A stretch of 64,000 nt of DNA from positions 1-64,000 of the forward strand of contig NZ_JADIJC010000004.1 in the NCBI RefSeq assembly GCF_015278255.1. The letters are read 5' to 3'. Below, one piece after another: positions 43,096-52,296 of the stretch. The stretch is from Microbacterium hibisci. GTDB lineage: Bacteria > Actinomycetota > Actinomycetes > Actinomycetales > Microbacteriaceae. A program made the position numbers and the translations under genes. Below the pieces are notes generated by a model that searched no databases, was not told where the DNA came from, and saw only the letters and a program-made list of their open reading frames with translations. Each line of letters opens with the position of its first letter. Positions within the stretch are counted from its first letter, which is position 1.

Positions 43096-44247
43096 GTGGA
43101 CCAGGGGGCTGTTGACACGGCGTCCGGTCGCGCGAGCGCGCCGCCGGCCACCGTGGCGACCCCGCAGAACGCCTCCGCACCCGCCCCGACGCAGCTGATC
43201 CAGCCGCCTCGCAAGCGCCCCGGCCTCGCGCTCGACCTCACGCTGCTCGGCATCGTGGGCGCCCTGCTGGTCGCCGCGGTGTTCGCCGCCTGGGGTGCGA
43301 TCGAGCGTCACTTCTACAGTCCGTCCGCGTTCGTCGAGCGCTACGGCGACCTGCTCGCCGAGGGCCGCGCGGCCGACGCGCTCGCGCTCCCGGGTGTCGC
43401 CGTGAGCTCGGCCGAGCTCGAGGCTGCGGGGCTCCCGCCGACCGCCTCCGACGCGCTCCTGCGCAGCGCCGCGCTGGCACCGATCAGCGACGTGCGCGTG
43501 GTCTCGCACGAGCAGGACGGCGACCTCACCCGCGTCACGGTCGCCTACGAGGCCCGCGGCTACGAGGGACAGACCACGTTCACGGTCGAGCGCAACGGCT
43601 CGATCGGGCTCGCCCCGACCTGGCGCTTCGCCAAGAGCCCGCTGGCGGTCATGAACCTCGGCGTCACCGGCTCGATGGTCTTCGACGTGAACGGCTTCGA
43701 GATTGACAAGCGGCAGGTATCGCCGGAAGGGGCGGATGCCGACCCCGCCGCCCCGGTGTCGCTGCTGGTCTTCTCGCCCGGCCTCTACTCCGTGTCGGTC
43801 GACACGGCGATCTCCGCCACCCCGGGGGTGGCCGTGCTCTCCGACAGCCCCTTCCGCGCGATCCCGGTGAACGTGCAGGCCCAGCCGACCGAGAACTTCC
43901 TCAGCGTCGTGCAGGAGAAGGTGGAGGAGTTCCTCACCTCGTGCGCGACGCAGGAGGTGCTGCAGCCCACCGCCTGCCCGTTCGGCTACTTCGTGCAGGA
44001 TCGCATCGACTCGCTCCCGAAGTGGTCGATCGTGCAGCAGCCCACCGTGTCGGTCGAGGCCGACGGCGCCGGCTGGTCGATCCTCCCCACGGAGGCCGTC
44101 GCGCACATCGAGGTCGACATCCGCTCCCTCTTCGACGGCCGCGTGCGCTCCGTCAGCGAGGATGTGCCGTTCGTCGTCAAGGGCACCATCGCGATCCGCC
44201 CCGACGGCACCGCCACGATCGTGGTCACCGGCCCCGACACCAACTGA
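43096..44247 (+). CDS. Single-span membrane protein with large extracytoplasmic domain, unknown function
   Basis: 383 residues from a GTG. A Pro/Ala-rich cytoplasmic tail of about 45 residues is followed by one membrane segment (LALDLTLLGIVGALLVAAVFAAWGA), then a beta-rich outer domain with two cysteines (SCATQEVLQPTACPFGYF) that may form a disulfide. No catalytic motif is seen. The downstream SulP gene is 109 bases away on the same strand. Confidence 0.7.
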   Translation: MDQGAVDTASGRASAPPATVATPQNASAPAPTQLIQPPRKRPGLALDLTLLGIVGALLVAAVFAAWGAIERHFYSPSAFVERYGDLLAEGRAADALALPGVAVSSAELEAAGLPPTASDALLRSAALAPISDVRVVSHEQDGDLTRVTVAYEARGYEGQTTFTVERNGSIGLAPTWRFAKSPLAVMNLGVTGSMVFDVNGFEIDKRQVSPEGADADPAAPVSLLVFSPGLYSVSVDTAISATPGVAVLSDSPFRAIPVNVQAQPTENFLSVVQEKVEEFLTSCATQEVLQPTACPFGYFVQDRIDSLPKWSIVQQPTVSVEADGAGWSILPTEAVAHIEVDIRSLFDGRVRSVSEDVPFVVKGTIAIRPDGTATIVVTGPDTN

Positions 44248-44356
44248 GCGCACGAACGCCGCGGCACCGTGCGCAACGACGCCGCACGGACGGCGGCCTC
44301 GCCGGAATCGGCGAGCGCGGCGCGCACGGGTCCGCCAAGATGGTGCCGGGGGCACG

Positions 44357-46141
44357 ATGACGACGATCACGGGCATCGCACGCTGGATCCCGGCGGTCGC
44401 GACCGTGCGGGACTACCGCCGCGCGTGGCTGTGGCCCGACGTGCGGGCGGGGATCGTGGTGACCGCCCTCCTCATCCCGGCGGGAATGGGGTACGCCGAG
44501 GTCGCCGGGCTGCCGCCCGTGACCGGCCTGTACGCGACGATCGTGCCGCTGCTCGCCTACGCGATCTTCGGGCCGTCGCGGGTGCTCGTGCTCGGGCCGG
44601 ACTCGTCGCTCGCGCCCATCATCGCCGCGGCGATCCTGCCGCTCGCCCTCGGCGACCAGTCGCGCGCGGTCGCCCTCGCGGGGCTCCTGGCCATCATGGT
44701 CGGAGCGCTGCTGATCCTCGCCGGCCTCGTGCGCCTCGGGTTCGTGACCGACCTGCTCTCCAAGCCCATCCGCGTGGGGTACCTCAACGCGATCGCGGTC
44801 ATCGTCATCGTGTCGCAGCTGCCGAAGCTGCTCGGCTTCTCGGTCGACGCCTCGTCGCTGTGGGGCGGCGCCGTGGCGATCGTCGACGAGATCCTGGCCG
44901 GCTCCGTCGACCCGCTCGCGGCCGCGTTCGGCGTCGGCTCCCTCATCGTGATCTTCGCGCTGAAGGCGGTGAAGTTCCGCGTTCCGGGCGTGCTCGTCGT
45001 CGTGGTCCTGTCGATGGTGCTCGTCGCGGTGCTCGGCTTCTCGGAACGTCTCCCCGTCGTCGGCGCCCTCCCTCAAGGACTGCCCGCCCCCGCGCTCGGC
45101 GGTCTGGAGTGGGCGGATGTCGCCGCCCTGGCGCTCCCCGCTGCGGGCATCGCGCTCATCGCGTTCGCCGACACCGCGGTGCTGTCGCGCACGTTCGCCG
45201 CCCGCCGCGGCGAGAGCGTGAACGGCAGCCAGGAGATGGCGGGTCTCGGCATCGCGAACGTCGCGGGCGGTGCGCTCGGCGGGTTCCCGGTGTCGGGGTC
45301 GTCCTCCCGCACGCCGGTCGCCGATCAGGCGGGTGCCCGCACGCAGCTCACCGGTGTCGTCGGCGCCGTGCTGCTGGTGGTGTTCATCCTCGCGCTTCCC
45401 GGCCTCACCGACTTCCTCCCCTCGGCGACGCTGGCCGCCGTCGTGACGAGTGCGGCGATCGGACTGATCGACGTGCGCGGAGTCGTGCGGCTGGTGCGCG
45501 TCAACATCGTGGACGCCCTCCTGTCGGCGGCCGCCTTCCTCGGCGTCCTCGTGTTCGGCGTGCTCGAGGGGATCGTCATCACGATCGGGCTGTCTTTCGT
45601 GGCCTTCGTCAACCGCTCCTGGCGGCCGTACCGGGCCGAGCTCGGTCGCGTCGAGGGTCTCCGCGGCTACCACGACCTCGCCCGCAACCCCGAGGGCGAG
45701 CGCGTGCCCGGAATCGTCATCGTCCGCTTCGACGCTCCGCTGTTCTTCGCGAACGGCGCCATCTTCGACGACTGGGTCCGTTCTCGCGTGCGCGCGGCCG
45801 GCGCCGACGTGCGGACGGTGATCCTCGCCGCCGAGCCCATCACCGACATCGACACCACCGCGGCCGACGAGCTGATCGAGCTCGACGAGTTCCTCCGTGC
45901 CCGCGGCATCCGTCTCATCATCGCCGAGATGAAGTCACCGGTCGTCGACACGCTCGTCCGCTACGGGCTCACGAGCCGGTTCACGCCCGACCGCTTCGCG
46001 CCGACCGTGGGAGCCGCCGTCGACGAGCTCACCGGCACGCTGCGGAGCGACCTCAGCGGCACGAGATGGGATGCCGCGGCCCCGGACTCCGCCCCGGATT
46101 CCGGCGCGACGGGCGACGAGCCGACGCCGCATCGCAGCTGA
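44357..46141 (+). CDS. SulP-family anion transporter with STAS domain
   Basis: 594 residues. About 10-12 membrane segments include the SulP signature region (IPAGMGYAEVAGLPPVTGLYATIVPLLAYAIFGPSRVLVLGPDSS). Conserved FPVSGSSSRTPVADQAGARTQ in the middle is the family's second signature. A cytoplasmic STAS domain spans about 455-565 (IVIVRFDAPLFFANGAIFDDWV; ITDIDTTAADELIELDEFL). It moves sulfate, bicarbonate or another anion; the substrate is not evident. The ATG at 44357 follows a G-rich stretch. No carbonic anhydrase or sulfate gene is nearby. Confidence 0.92.
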   Translation: MTTITGIARWIPAVATVRDYRRAWLWPDVRAGIVVTALLIPAGMGYAEVAGLPPVTGLYATIVPLLAYAIFGPSRVLVLGPDSSLAPIIAAAILPLALGDQSRAVALAGLLAIMVGALLILAGLVRLGFVTDLLSKPIRVGYLNAIAVIVIVSQLPKLLGFSVDASSLWGGAVAIVDEILAGSVDPLAAAFGVGSLIVIFALKAVKFRVPGVLVVVVLSMVLVAVLGFSERLPVVGALPQGLPAPALGGLEWADVAALALPAAGIALIAFADTAVLSRTFAARRGESVNGSQEMAGLGIANVAGGALGGFPVSGSSSRTPVADQAGARTQLTGVVGAVLLVVFILALPGLTDFLPSATLAAVVTSAAIGLIDVRGVVRLVRVNIVDALLSAAAFLGVLVFGVLEGIVITIGLSFVAFVNRSWRPYRAELGRVEGLRGYHDLARNPEGERVPGIVIVRFDAPLFFANGAIFDDWVRSRVRAAGADVRTVILAAEPITDIDTTAADELIELDEFLRARGIRLIIAEMKSPVVDTLVRYGLTSRFTPDRFAPTVGAAVDELTGTLRSDLSGTRWDAAAPDSAPDSGATGDEPTPHRS

Positions 46142-46201
46142 TCCGAGGAGATCTGCGCGATCCGAGAGGAGTTGCTCGCCGCCGATCCGAGGAGATCCGC
46201 G
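46141..46201. repeat. Short direct repeats, ATCCGAGGAGATC
   Basis: Two near-identical 17-base copies (46141-46157 and 46185-46201; 16 of 17 bases equal) and a partial one at 46160-46173, in the gap between the convergent SulP and CopD-CtaG genes. The first overlaps the SulP stop codon. Confidence 0.6.
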
Positions 46202-46245
46202 GGCGATACGCCGACGGCTCCGACCGCGGTACGGCCGGCGTCCTC

Positions 46246-48276
46246 TCAGCCGCGGGTGCGGGCGTCGCGCTCGGCGAGCTCCGCGAGGCGCGCGTTGTAG
46301 GCCTCGAGCTCGGCATCCCCCGTCCGATCCGCGTGACGATCGCGGCGCTTCGTCTCGCGGTCGTCGCTGCGGCTCCACTGGATCGCGACCGTGATCGCGA
46401 GGATCAGCGTGGGGATCTCGCCGATCGACCACGCGATGCCGCCGCCGGTGTACTGGTCTTCGAGCGGCGTCTCACCCCACGTGCGTCCCATGGAGCCGAA
46501 CCACTCCGCGACCATGAGGCCCTCCTGCATCATGATCGCGATGCCGAAGAAGGCGTGCATCGCCATGATGCCGATCAGGAGCAGCAGGCGCCCGGGATAC
46601 GGCAGCCGGTACGGCACCGGATCGATGCCGATCAGCGTGAGCACGAAGAGATAGCCCGTGATGAGGAAGTGGGCGATCATCCACTCGTGACCGAGGTGGT
46701 CGTACAGCGACCACCGGAAGAGGTCCGTGTAGTAGAAGACCCACAGCGAGCCGATGAAGAGGCCCGCCGCGACGAACGGGTTGGTCAGCACCCGCGCGAC
46801 CGGGGAGTGGACGGCCCACAGGATCCACTCGCGACCGCCGCGAGTGCCGTCTTCGCGCTTGCGTATGCCGCGCGCGGCGAGAGTGACCGGGGCGCCCGCG
46901 ACCAGCAGCAGCGGAATCGCCATGGTCAGCAGCATGTGCCCGACCATGTGCATGCTGAACAGGTAGTCCTGGTAGACGTTGATGACACCGCCGGTGACCC
47001 ACACCAGCAGCAGCCAGCCGGCGACCCACACGATGGTCCGGTAGACCGGCCAGGCGTCGCCGCGTCGCCGCAGGCGCCACACGCCGGAGAGGTAGAAGAA
47101 GATCGCGAAGCCGGCGACGGTCGCCCACAGCAGGTCGACGTTCCAGGCCGTGACCCAGCGCTCGAGCGTGAGCTCGGGCGGCAAGGGCGCGCCGGTCAGA
47201 CGCTCCGCGGGCGTGGGCGTCTGCGGGATGAGAGGCGCCACCGGCGGAGGCGTGCGTGCGAGCGCCGCCGCGGCACCGCTCGCGACGCCCATCAGCACGA
47301 GCTCGAAGACGACGAGGCTCCAGAACGCGCGGGTGGCGGTCGCCGGCTCGAGTGCGACGGCGGACGTCGTCCGCGGTCGTCCATCGCCATCATCCGACGT
47401 CCGCATGCGCCCGATGAGGCGCGAGCGGTACCAGGCTCCGAAGAGGCCGAGTGCGACCAGCGCCACGATCTTCAGCCCGAGGATCGCGCCGTACGGCGAG
47501 ATGAGCGCCGACCATTCCTGCAGGCCGATCGCGGCGCGCACCGTACCCGACACGGCCACCACCGCGAACGCGGCGAGCGCGATGCTCGAATACCGTGCGA
47601 CGGTGACGGCGCTGTCGTCGCGGGACTGCAGCGGCCGCACGATGACGATCAGGAGCAGCCCGCCGAGCCACACCGCGGCGGCGAGGATGTGCAGGATGAG
47701 CGCGGTCATCGCCTCGTGATGGAACGCCTCCTCGCCGGAGTGGCCCTGCGTGCCCATCGGGACGAGGGATGCCGCGGCCAGCAGCGCGACGAAGAGGGTC
47801 GCGGTCCACGAGCGCACGGCGAAGGTCAGCACGGTGAGCGCGGCACCGGCGATCGTGGTGATGAGCCACGTGCGGCCCACCTCCGTCTCGACGATGTAGC
47901 GGCCCAGCTGGGCTCCGAACTCGGGCCCGAAGCTGAGCACCGGGTTGAACGCATCGATGAACGTGAGGAACCCGGTGGCGGCCGCGGCCATCGTGAAGAC
48001 GGCGGCTGAGATCGACGCAGTGTCCAGCGCGATGTCGAACTCGCGCTCCCCGGCCCGGAGGGCGAACAGGGCGGTCACGAGCACGCCCACCATGCCGGCG
48101 GCCGCGAGGTTGACGAAGAGCTTCGCGGTCGGCAGGCCCCAGCGCACGAACGGGCCGGGGTCGGCGATCGCGAGCGGGTCCGCGCCGCCGCCGAACGCGA
48201 GCGCCCACACCATGACCGCCAGCGCGGCCACAACGAGGAGCGCGGGCCCGGCGGCCCGCAGCGCGCGGGAGTTCAC
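46246..48276 (-). CDS. CopD / CtaG fusion: copper resistance domain and cytochrome c oxidase assembly factor
   Basis: 676 residues. The N-terminal half is a CopD-like membrane domain (HSGEEAFHHEAMTALILHILAAAVWLGGLLLI with conserved His). The C-terminal half is caa3-type CtaG (INVYQDYLFSMHMVGHMLLTMAIPLLLVAGAP; YYTDLFRWSLYDHLGHEWMIAHFLITGYLFVL) with paired His residues for copper. About 14 membrane segments in all. The fused form is well known in actinobacteria and is thought to deliver copper to cytochrome oxidase. The GTG at 48276 is the likely start. The tail is charged and cytoplasmic. Confidence 0.9.
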   Translation of the reverse strand: MNSRALRAAGPALLVVAALAVMVWALAFGGGADPLAIADPGPFVRWGLPTAKLFVNLAAAGMVGVLVTALFALRAGEREFDIALDTASISAAVFTMAAAATGFLTFIDAFNPVLSFGPEFGAQLGRYIVETEVGRTWLITTIAGAALTVLTFAVRSWTATLFVALLAAASLVPMGTQGHSGEEAFHHEAMTALILHILAAAVWLGGLLLIVIVRPLQSRDDSAVTVARYSSIALAAFAVVAVSGTVRAAIGLQEWSALISPYGAILGLKIVALVALGLFGAWYRSRLIGRMRTSDDGDGRPRTTSAVALEPATATRAFWSLVVFELVLMGVASGAAAALARTPPPVAPLIPQTPTPAERLTGAPLPPELTLERWVTAWNVDLLWATVAGFAIFFYLSGVWRLRRRGDAWPVYRTIVWVAGWLLLVWVTGGVINVYQDYLFSMHMVGHMLLTMAIPLLLVAGAPVTLAARGIRKREDGTRGGREWILWAVHSPVARVLTNPFVAAGLFIGSLWVFYYTDLFRWSLYDHLGHEWMIAHFLITGYLFVLTLIGIDPVPYRLPYPGRLLLLIGIMAMHAFFGIAIMMQEGLMVAEWFGSMGRTWGETPLEDQYTGGGIAWSIGEIPTLILAITVAIQWSRSDDRETKRRDRHADRTGDAELEAYNARLAELAERDARTRG

Positions 48277-48299
48277 CCGTCCAGCCTACGTCGCGCCGC

Positions 48300-48390
48300 C
48301 TGTGCGCCTCGTCCGCCCGCGCCCGGCCCCGGTCCCGCCCGGCCCCGGCCCCGGTCCCGCCCGGCTCCGGTCCCGCCCGGCTCCGGTCCC
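48300..48390. repeat. Short imperfect GC tandem repeats
   Basis: About four copies of a 16-base unit of the form CCCGGCTCCGGTCCCG, some with GGCC for GGCT. They occupy the start of a 312-base gap (48277-48588) that otherwise holds the palindromic element at 48395-48465 and the HU terminator; no gene is seen there. Confidence 0.6.
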
Positions 48391-48394
48391 TTGC

Positions 48395-48465
48395 CGCGAG
48401 AATCCATCTGGACGACGAGACCGCGGTCAACACCCAGGGTCTCGTCCTGCAGATGGATTCTCGCG
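48395..48465. repeat. Palindromic intergenic element (GAGAATCCATCTG arms)
   Basis: Inverted arms of 28 bases (48395-48422 and 48438-48465; 26 of 28 pair) with a 15-base loop. Arm ends are CGCGAGAATCCATCTG and GACGAGACC. It looks like a small non-coding mobile repeat. Confidence 0.75.
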
Positions 48466-48536
48466 GGGAGAACAGGAACAGGGACCGGGCCAGGGTCCGC
48501 GGCAAGGGAGAGGCTTTCGGGCGGCGCACAGAACGA

Positions 48537-48571
48537 GAGAGGGGATGCCGCGGGTCGCGGCATCCCCTCTC
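48537..48571 (-). terminator. Terminator of the HU gene
   Basis: Perfect 15-bp stem (48537-48551 with 48557-48571) and loop GGGTC, starting 17 bases downstream of the HU stop codon on the minus strand. Confidence 0.8.
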
Positions 48572-48588
48572 CAGAGGTCTCGTCTGGA

Positions 48589-48876
48589 TTACTTGACGGC
48601 GGCCTTCAGCTTCGAGCCCGCGGTGACCTTGACGCGCTTGCCCGCGGGGATCTTGATCTCCTCGCCGGTCTGCGGGTTGCGGCCGGTGCGGGCCGACGTG
48701 GCGACCTGCTCGAAAGCGATCCAGCCCGGGATCGAAACCTTGCTGCCGGCTGCGACCGCGTCGGAGACGGTGGAGAAGAGGGAGTCGAGCACGCCCGAGA
48801 CGGCGGACTGGCTCTGGCCGGTCGCGCTCGCGATGCTCGCGACGAGCTCGGTCTTGGTGATGGTCTTGTCGGCCAT
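48589..48876 (-). CDS. HU-family nucleoid DNA-binding protein
   Basis: 95 residues, the normal length. MADKTITKTELVASIASATGQSQSAVSGVLDSLFSTVSDAVAAG forms the helical dimer body. GWIAFEQVATSARTGRNPQTGEEIKIPAGKRVKVTAGSKLKAAVK is the beta-arm, with the intercalating Pro in RNPQTG. It lacks the long Lys/Ala tail seen in mycobacterial HupB. The ATG at 48876 has a strong GGAGG. It bends and packs DNA. Confidence 0.95.
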   Translation of the reverse strand: MADKTITKTELVASIASATGQSQSAVSGVLDSLFSTVSDAVAAGSKVSIPGWIAFEQVATSARTGRNPQTGEEIKIPAGKRVKVTAGSKLKAAVK

Positions 48877-49087
48877 TTGGTATGTCCTCCAAAGACGACG
48901 AGTGCCGTCTTGTCATTGCTCGGACCGGATGGCTTCGCCCCCCGGCTGGTCCTGTCGACCGGGACCGAATGTACCCGAATTGACCGCCAGAACCGCGTAT
49001 TTCTGCGGATTTCCGCCGATTACGACCGCGTGTCGTGTGAAAAGAGTGACAGATGTGACTCGTGAGCCGCGATTACGCCCACAGCGT

Positions 49088-49681
49088 TCAGGCCTTGTGC
49101 GACGCGATGAGGTCGCGGGCGGTGCGGGCGAACGCGGGGCCCACGCGGTCGTGGCCGTCGAGATACCCGCCGACGAGCGCCGCGTCGCGGAGCAGGACGA
49201 GGGATGCCGCGACCCCTTCCGGGTCACGCAGCCCGGCACCAGCGGCCAGCCGCCGGAGGGTCTCGCGGAACCATTGGCGGTGATCGGCGATGAGCTCGCG
49301 GACGGGTCCCTCATCGGGGTACTCCGCGGCGGCGTTGATGAACGGGCACCCTCGCGTGTGCCGGTCGCGGATGTCCTGCTCGATCCCGCCGACGACGAGG
49401 TCGAGGAGCACGGCGGGATCGTCCGATGCTTCTGCGGCCTGGGCGAAGAGGGTGCGGAGGCCCTCGTCCTCGCCCTCGAGATACGCCAGGACGAGCCCCT
49501 CCTTGCCCGCGAACTGCTTGTACATCGTGGCGCGGGTGACGCCCGCCTCCTCGATGATCCGGTCCACGCCCACCGAGTGGATGCCCTCGTTGTAGAAGAG
49601 GTCGGTGGCCGCCTGCAGCAGTCGCTGACGGGCGGAAGCCGGGCGGGATGCCGCGGCTGTCGCGGCGCTGGTGGTGCTCAT
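49088..49681 (-). CDS. TetR-family transcriptional regulator
   Basis: 197 residues. The helix-turn-helix is at about 16-62 (ARQRLLQAATDLFYNEGIHSVGVDRIIEEAGVTRATMYKQFAGKEGLVLAYLE). The C-terminal ligand domain carries GCPFINAAAEYPDEGPVRELIADHRQWFRETL, typical of TetR repressors next to alpha/beta-hydrolases or reductases. The ATG at 49681 has GGAGG. It is divergent from the hydrolase gene at 49906, and a TetR-like palindrome lies between them. Confidence 0.9.
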   Translation of the reverse strand: MSTTSAATAAASRPASARQRLLQAATDLFYNEGIHSVGVDRIIEEAGVTRATMYKQFAGKEGLVLAYLEGEDEGLRTLFAQAAEASDDPAVLLDLVVGGIEQDIRDRHTRGCPFINAAAEYPDEGPVRELIADHRQWFRETLRRLAAGAGLRDPEGVAASLVLLRDAALVGGYLDGHDRVGPAFARTARDLIASHKA

Positions 49682-49801
49682 GGATCCCCCTCCATTCCCT
49701 CCATCGTGCCATCGTTTCCGGCCCTGACCGGGCCGGGGAACCGTGACGCGAACTCTGCTCAGAATCTTTTCTGAGATTTTCTGGGAATAGTCTTGTGTAG
49801 A

Positions 49802-49817
49802 TAGAACGTTCGGTCTA
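49802..49817. promoter_or_regulatory. Predicted TetR operator
   Basis: TAGAACGTTCGGTCTA resembles the common TetR-family palindrome TAGACCGNNCGGTCTA; the half-sites agree at six of eight positions. It lies 88 bases before the hydrolase ATG and 120 bases before the regulator ATG. A second inverted repeat, CTCAGAA/TTCTGAG, is at 49758-49775. Confidence 0.65.
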
Positions 49818-49905
49818 CCATCAGGATACATCAGCCGGAACACACCAGCTCCGGACCTGAGACCCACAGATAGCCCACCGCAGCACCGCACACAAGGAGC
49901 AGGAA

Positions 49906-50760
49906 ATGAACACCACGACCAAGACCCCCATCGTCCTCATCCACGGCCTCTGGATGACCCCCAAGAGCTGGGACACCTGGGCCGACCGCTTCCGCGCCGC
50001 CGGCCACCAGGTCATCGTCCCCGGCTGGCCCGGCATCGACGACCGCGCCGTCGAAGACATCCGCAACAACCCCGAGCCGCTGAAGGGCATCGGCCTGAAG
50101 CAGATCGCCGACAACTACGAGCGCATCATCCGCCAGCTGCCCGAGAAGCCGATCATCATCGGCCACTCCTTCGGGGGAGTCCTCACCCAGATGCTCGCCG
50201 ACCGGGGTCTCGGAGTCGCGTACGTCGGCGTCGCCCCCGGCCAGACCGCCGGCGTGACGAGCCTCCCGCTCTCGACGCTCTGGACCGGCACCCCGATCCT
50301 GTCCAACCCGTTCGGCATCAACGGCGCCAAGCCCCTCAGCAAGCGCCACTTCCACTTCACCTTCGGCAACGACCTGCCGCGCGAGGAGTCCGACAAGCTC
50401 TGGGAGGAGTACGCGGTCAACTCCTACAACAAGGTCTTCTTCGAGGGCGTCTCGTCGGTGCTGAACGAGAAGGGCGGCGTCACGCACGTCGACTACGGCC
50501 GCACCGACCGGGCCCCGCTCCTCATCATCACGGGCGACATCGATCACGTGGTGCCGCCGGCCATCGGCAAGGCGATCGTGAAGAAGTATCAGAAGTCCGG
50601 CAGCCCCGCGATCGTCGAGTACAAGGAGTACGCCGGCCGCACCCACCGACTGGTGAGCCAGGACGGCTGGGAGGAGATCGCCGACTACGCGCTCGAATGG
50701 GCCACCACGCACCAGGTGCGCGAGACCGAAGAGGCTCCCGAGACGGAGGCGGCGAAGTAG
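49906..50760 (+). CDS. Alpha/beta-fold hydrolase
   Basis: 284 residues. The oxyanion segment is LIHGLWMTPKSW, the nucleophile Ser88 lies in GHSFGG, the acid is probably Asp213 in TGDIDHVVP, and the base His247 is in AGRTHRL. It belongs to the esterase/haloperoxidase-like superfamily; the substrate is unknown. The ATG has AAGGAGCAGGAA upstream. It is probably repressed by the divergent TetR protein until an inducer, possibly its substrate, is present. Confidence 0.9.
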   Translation: MNTTTKTPIVLIHGLWMTPKSWDTWADRFRAAGHQVIVPGWPGIDDRAVEDIRNNPEPLKGIGLKQIADNYERIIRQLPEKPIIIGHSFGGVLTQMLADRGLGVAYVGVAPGQTAGVTSLPLSTLWTGTPILSNPFGINGAKPLSKRHFHFTFGNDLPREESDKLWEEYAVNSYNKVFFEGVSSVLNEKGGVTHVDYGRTDRAPLLIITGDIDHVVPPAIGKAIVKKYQKSGSPAIVEYKEYAGRTHRLVSQDGWEEIADYALEWATTHQVRETEEAPETEAAK

Positions 50761-50873
50761 ACGGATGCCCCGCCCCGGCGCCGACGGGGAACCACTCCGC
50801 CGTCGATCCACCAGCCCGCCTGGTGCCTCGACGGTCGAGTGGTGTCTCGATCGGTGTCCGCGGTGGGATGCCC

Positions 50874-50903
50874 GGGCCCGAGGTTCTCCGGAACCCCGGG
50901 CCC
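50874..50903 (+). terminator. Terminator-like hairpin between convergent hydrolase genes
   Basis: A 13-bp stem with one mismatch (50874-50886 with 50891-50903) and loop TCCG. The 257-base gap around it shows no gene. Confidence 0.65.
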
Positions 50904-51017
50904 TTCGCATGTCCGCGCGCGACCCCCGGTGCAGCGCGAGGCTCACGGCGCTGCGTGACGCCGCGCCGGCTGAGGTCAGATCGGCACCGCGAGATTCCCG
51001 GCCGGGGTCGGCGTCGG

Positions 51018-52202
51018 TCAGGAGTGCAGGCGGCGGAGTGCGGCGACGATGTCGTCGTGCCACCGGCGGGCGGCGGGCAGGACGGCCAGGAAGATCGAGG
51101 TGTCGTGCGTCACGCCCTGATAGCGGACGACGCTCGCGTCGACGCCGGCGGCGCGCAGCGCGGCCCCGTACGCATCGCCGTCCCCGCGCAGCGGATCGTA
51201 CTCGGCGGTGAGGATCACCGTCGGCGGCAGCCCGGCGAGAGAGGCGGACCGCAGGGGCGACGCGTACGGCTCTCGTGCCGCGGCCGCCGCGGGCAGATAG
51301 GTGCGGGCCACCGAGCGCAGCTCGCGTACTGCGATGAATCGAGGGATGCCGAGGGCCCGCGTGGCCGCCAGGTCGAGGTGCGCCCCCGTGAGGTCGACCA
51401 CGGGAACCTCGAGCAGCTGCAGGCGGAGATCCGGCCCACCCTGGTCGCGGTTCATGAGCGCCACCGCGGCCGCGATGTTGCCCCCGGCCGAGGTGCCGAG
51501 CACCCCGATGCGCGCAGGGTCGATGCCGAGGTCCCCGGCCTCGGCGAACAGCCACCGCAGGGCCGCGTAGCCCTGCTCGACCGGGACAGGGTACTGGTGC
51601 TCGGGCGCCAGCGCGTAGTCCACGGCGGCGATGGCGACCCCGGCGTCGACGGCTCGGCGGCGGAAGGCGGCATCCGTCGTCGGATAGTCGATGCCGCCGA
51701 TGCGGAACGCTCCGCCGTAGAACGCGAGTGCGGCGGGCACGGGGGTGTCGTCCGCCTCGGGCGGGAAGTAGATCCGCACGCGGACGGCGGGACGACCGGG
51801 CACCTCCACGCGGTGCTCGGCGATGCGCACCTCGGGGCCGGCCACCCCGACCGTGCGCAGCTCGGTGCGGTCCCACGCGAGAGCGGCGCGGCGCTTGCGC
51901 GCGCGGGCCTGCGCGCGCGGACCGACGGCCGGGCGGGCGGGCTTCTTCGCGGCTGCCGGCGCCGCAGTCCCGGTGGCGGACGACGCACCCGTCGCGGCAG
52001 CGGACGCGCGTGCCGCGCCCGCCGACGACGCGCGCGCCCCGGGGGCCGACGCCGCGCTCGCCTCAGCGGCGGCGGTCGGCGCCGCGACGCGCGGGAACGG
52101 CCACAGCGCCGCCAGCCGTGTGCGCATCGCGCCGGTGGCCTTGTCGAACAGGTGCTTGCGGTGCACTCTGAGGCGCTCGTCGAAGAACGGATCCAGCCGC
52201 AT
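51018..52202 (-). CDS. Alpha/beta hydrolase fold-3 (HSL-like) esterase with Ala-rich insert
   Basis: 394 residues. The hydrolase core starts at about 115. The HGGG oxyanion motif is changed to YGGAF (162-166), the nucleophile is Ser238 in GTSAGGN, DYALAPEHQYPVPVEQGYAALRW is conserved, the Asp lies in AEYDPLRGDGD and the His in GVTHDTSIF. Residues about 40-105 are Ala/Ser/Arg-rich low complexity, unusual for the family, and join an N-terminal helical segment of unknown use. The ATG at 52202 lacks a good ribosome site. It follows the third sugar locus on the same strand but a strong terminator separates them. Confidence 0.85.
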   Translation of the reverse strand: MRLDPFFDERLRVHRKHLFDKATGAMRTRLAALWPFPRVAAPTAAAEASAASAPGARASSAGAARASAAATGASSATGTAAPAAAKKPARPAVGPRAQARARKRRAALAWDRTELRTVGVAGPEVRIAEHRVEVPGRPAVRVRIYFPPEADDTPVPAALAFYGGAFRIGGIDYPTTDAAFRRRAVDAGVAIAAVDYALAPEHQYPVPVEQGYAALRWLFAEAGDLGIDPARIGVLGTSAGGNIAAAVALMNRDQGGPDLRLQLLEVPVVDLTGAHLDLAATRALGIPRFIAVRELRSVARTYLPAAAAAREPYASPLRSASLAGLPPTVILTAEYDPLRGDGDAYGAALRAAGVDASVVRYQGVTHDTSIFLAVLPAARRWHDDIVAALRRLHS

Positions 52203-52249
52203 GGTCCCATCCTCGCGCGAGCGGCGCGGCCCGCACGGCGGTTGACAAA

Positions 52250-52287
52250 GCGACGGCCCGGAGTTCCGTGGAACTCCGGGCCGTCGC
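52250..52287 (-). terminator. Strong terminator after the third binding-protein gene
   Basis: Perfect 18-bp stem (52250-52267 with 52270-52287), ten bases after the binding-protein stop. Its core GGCCCGGAGTTCC/GGAACTCCGGGCC also forms the terminator at 58237-58270. Confidence 0.85.
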
Positions 52288-52296
52288 ACGCCCGGC

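Noticed and set aside
44269..48009. Very long open frame on the plus strand, and similar ones at 22559-25426 (plus) and 59370-63032 (minus)
   Set aside because: They lie antisense to, or in another frame of, genes with clear family motifs, and their products are Arg/Asp/Gly-rich without any domain. Long shadow frames are expected at about 70% GC.
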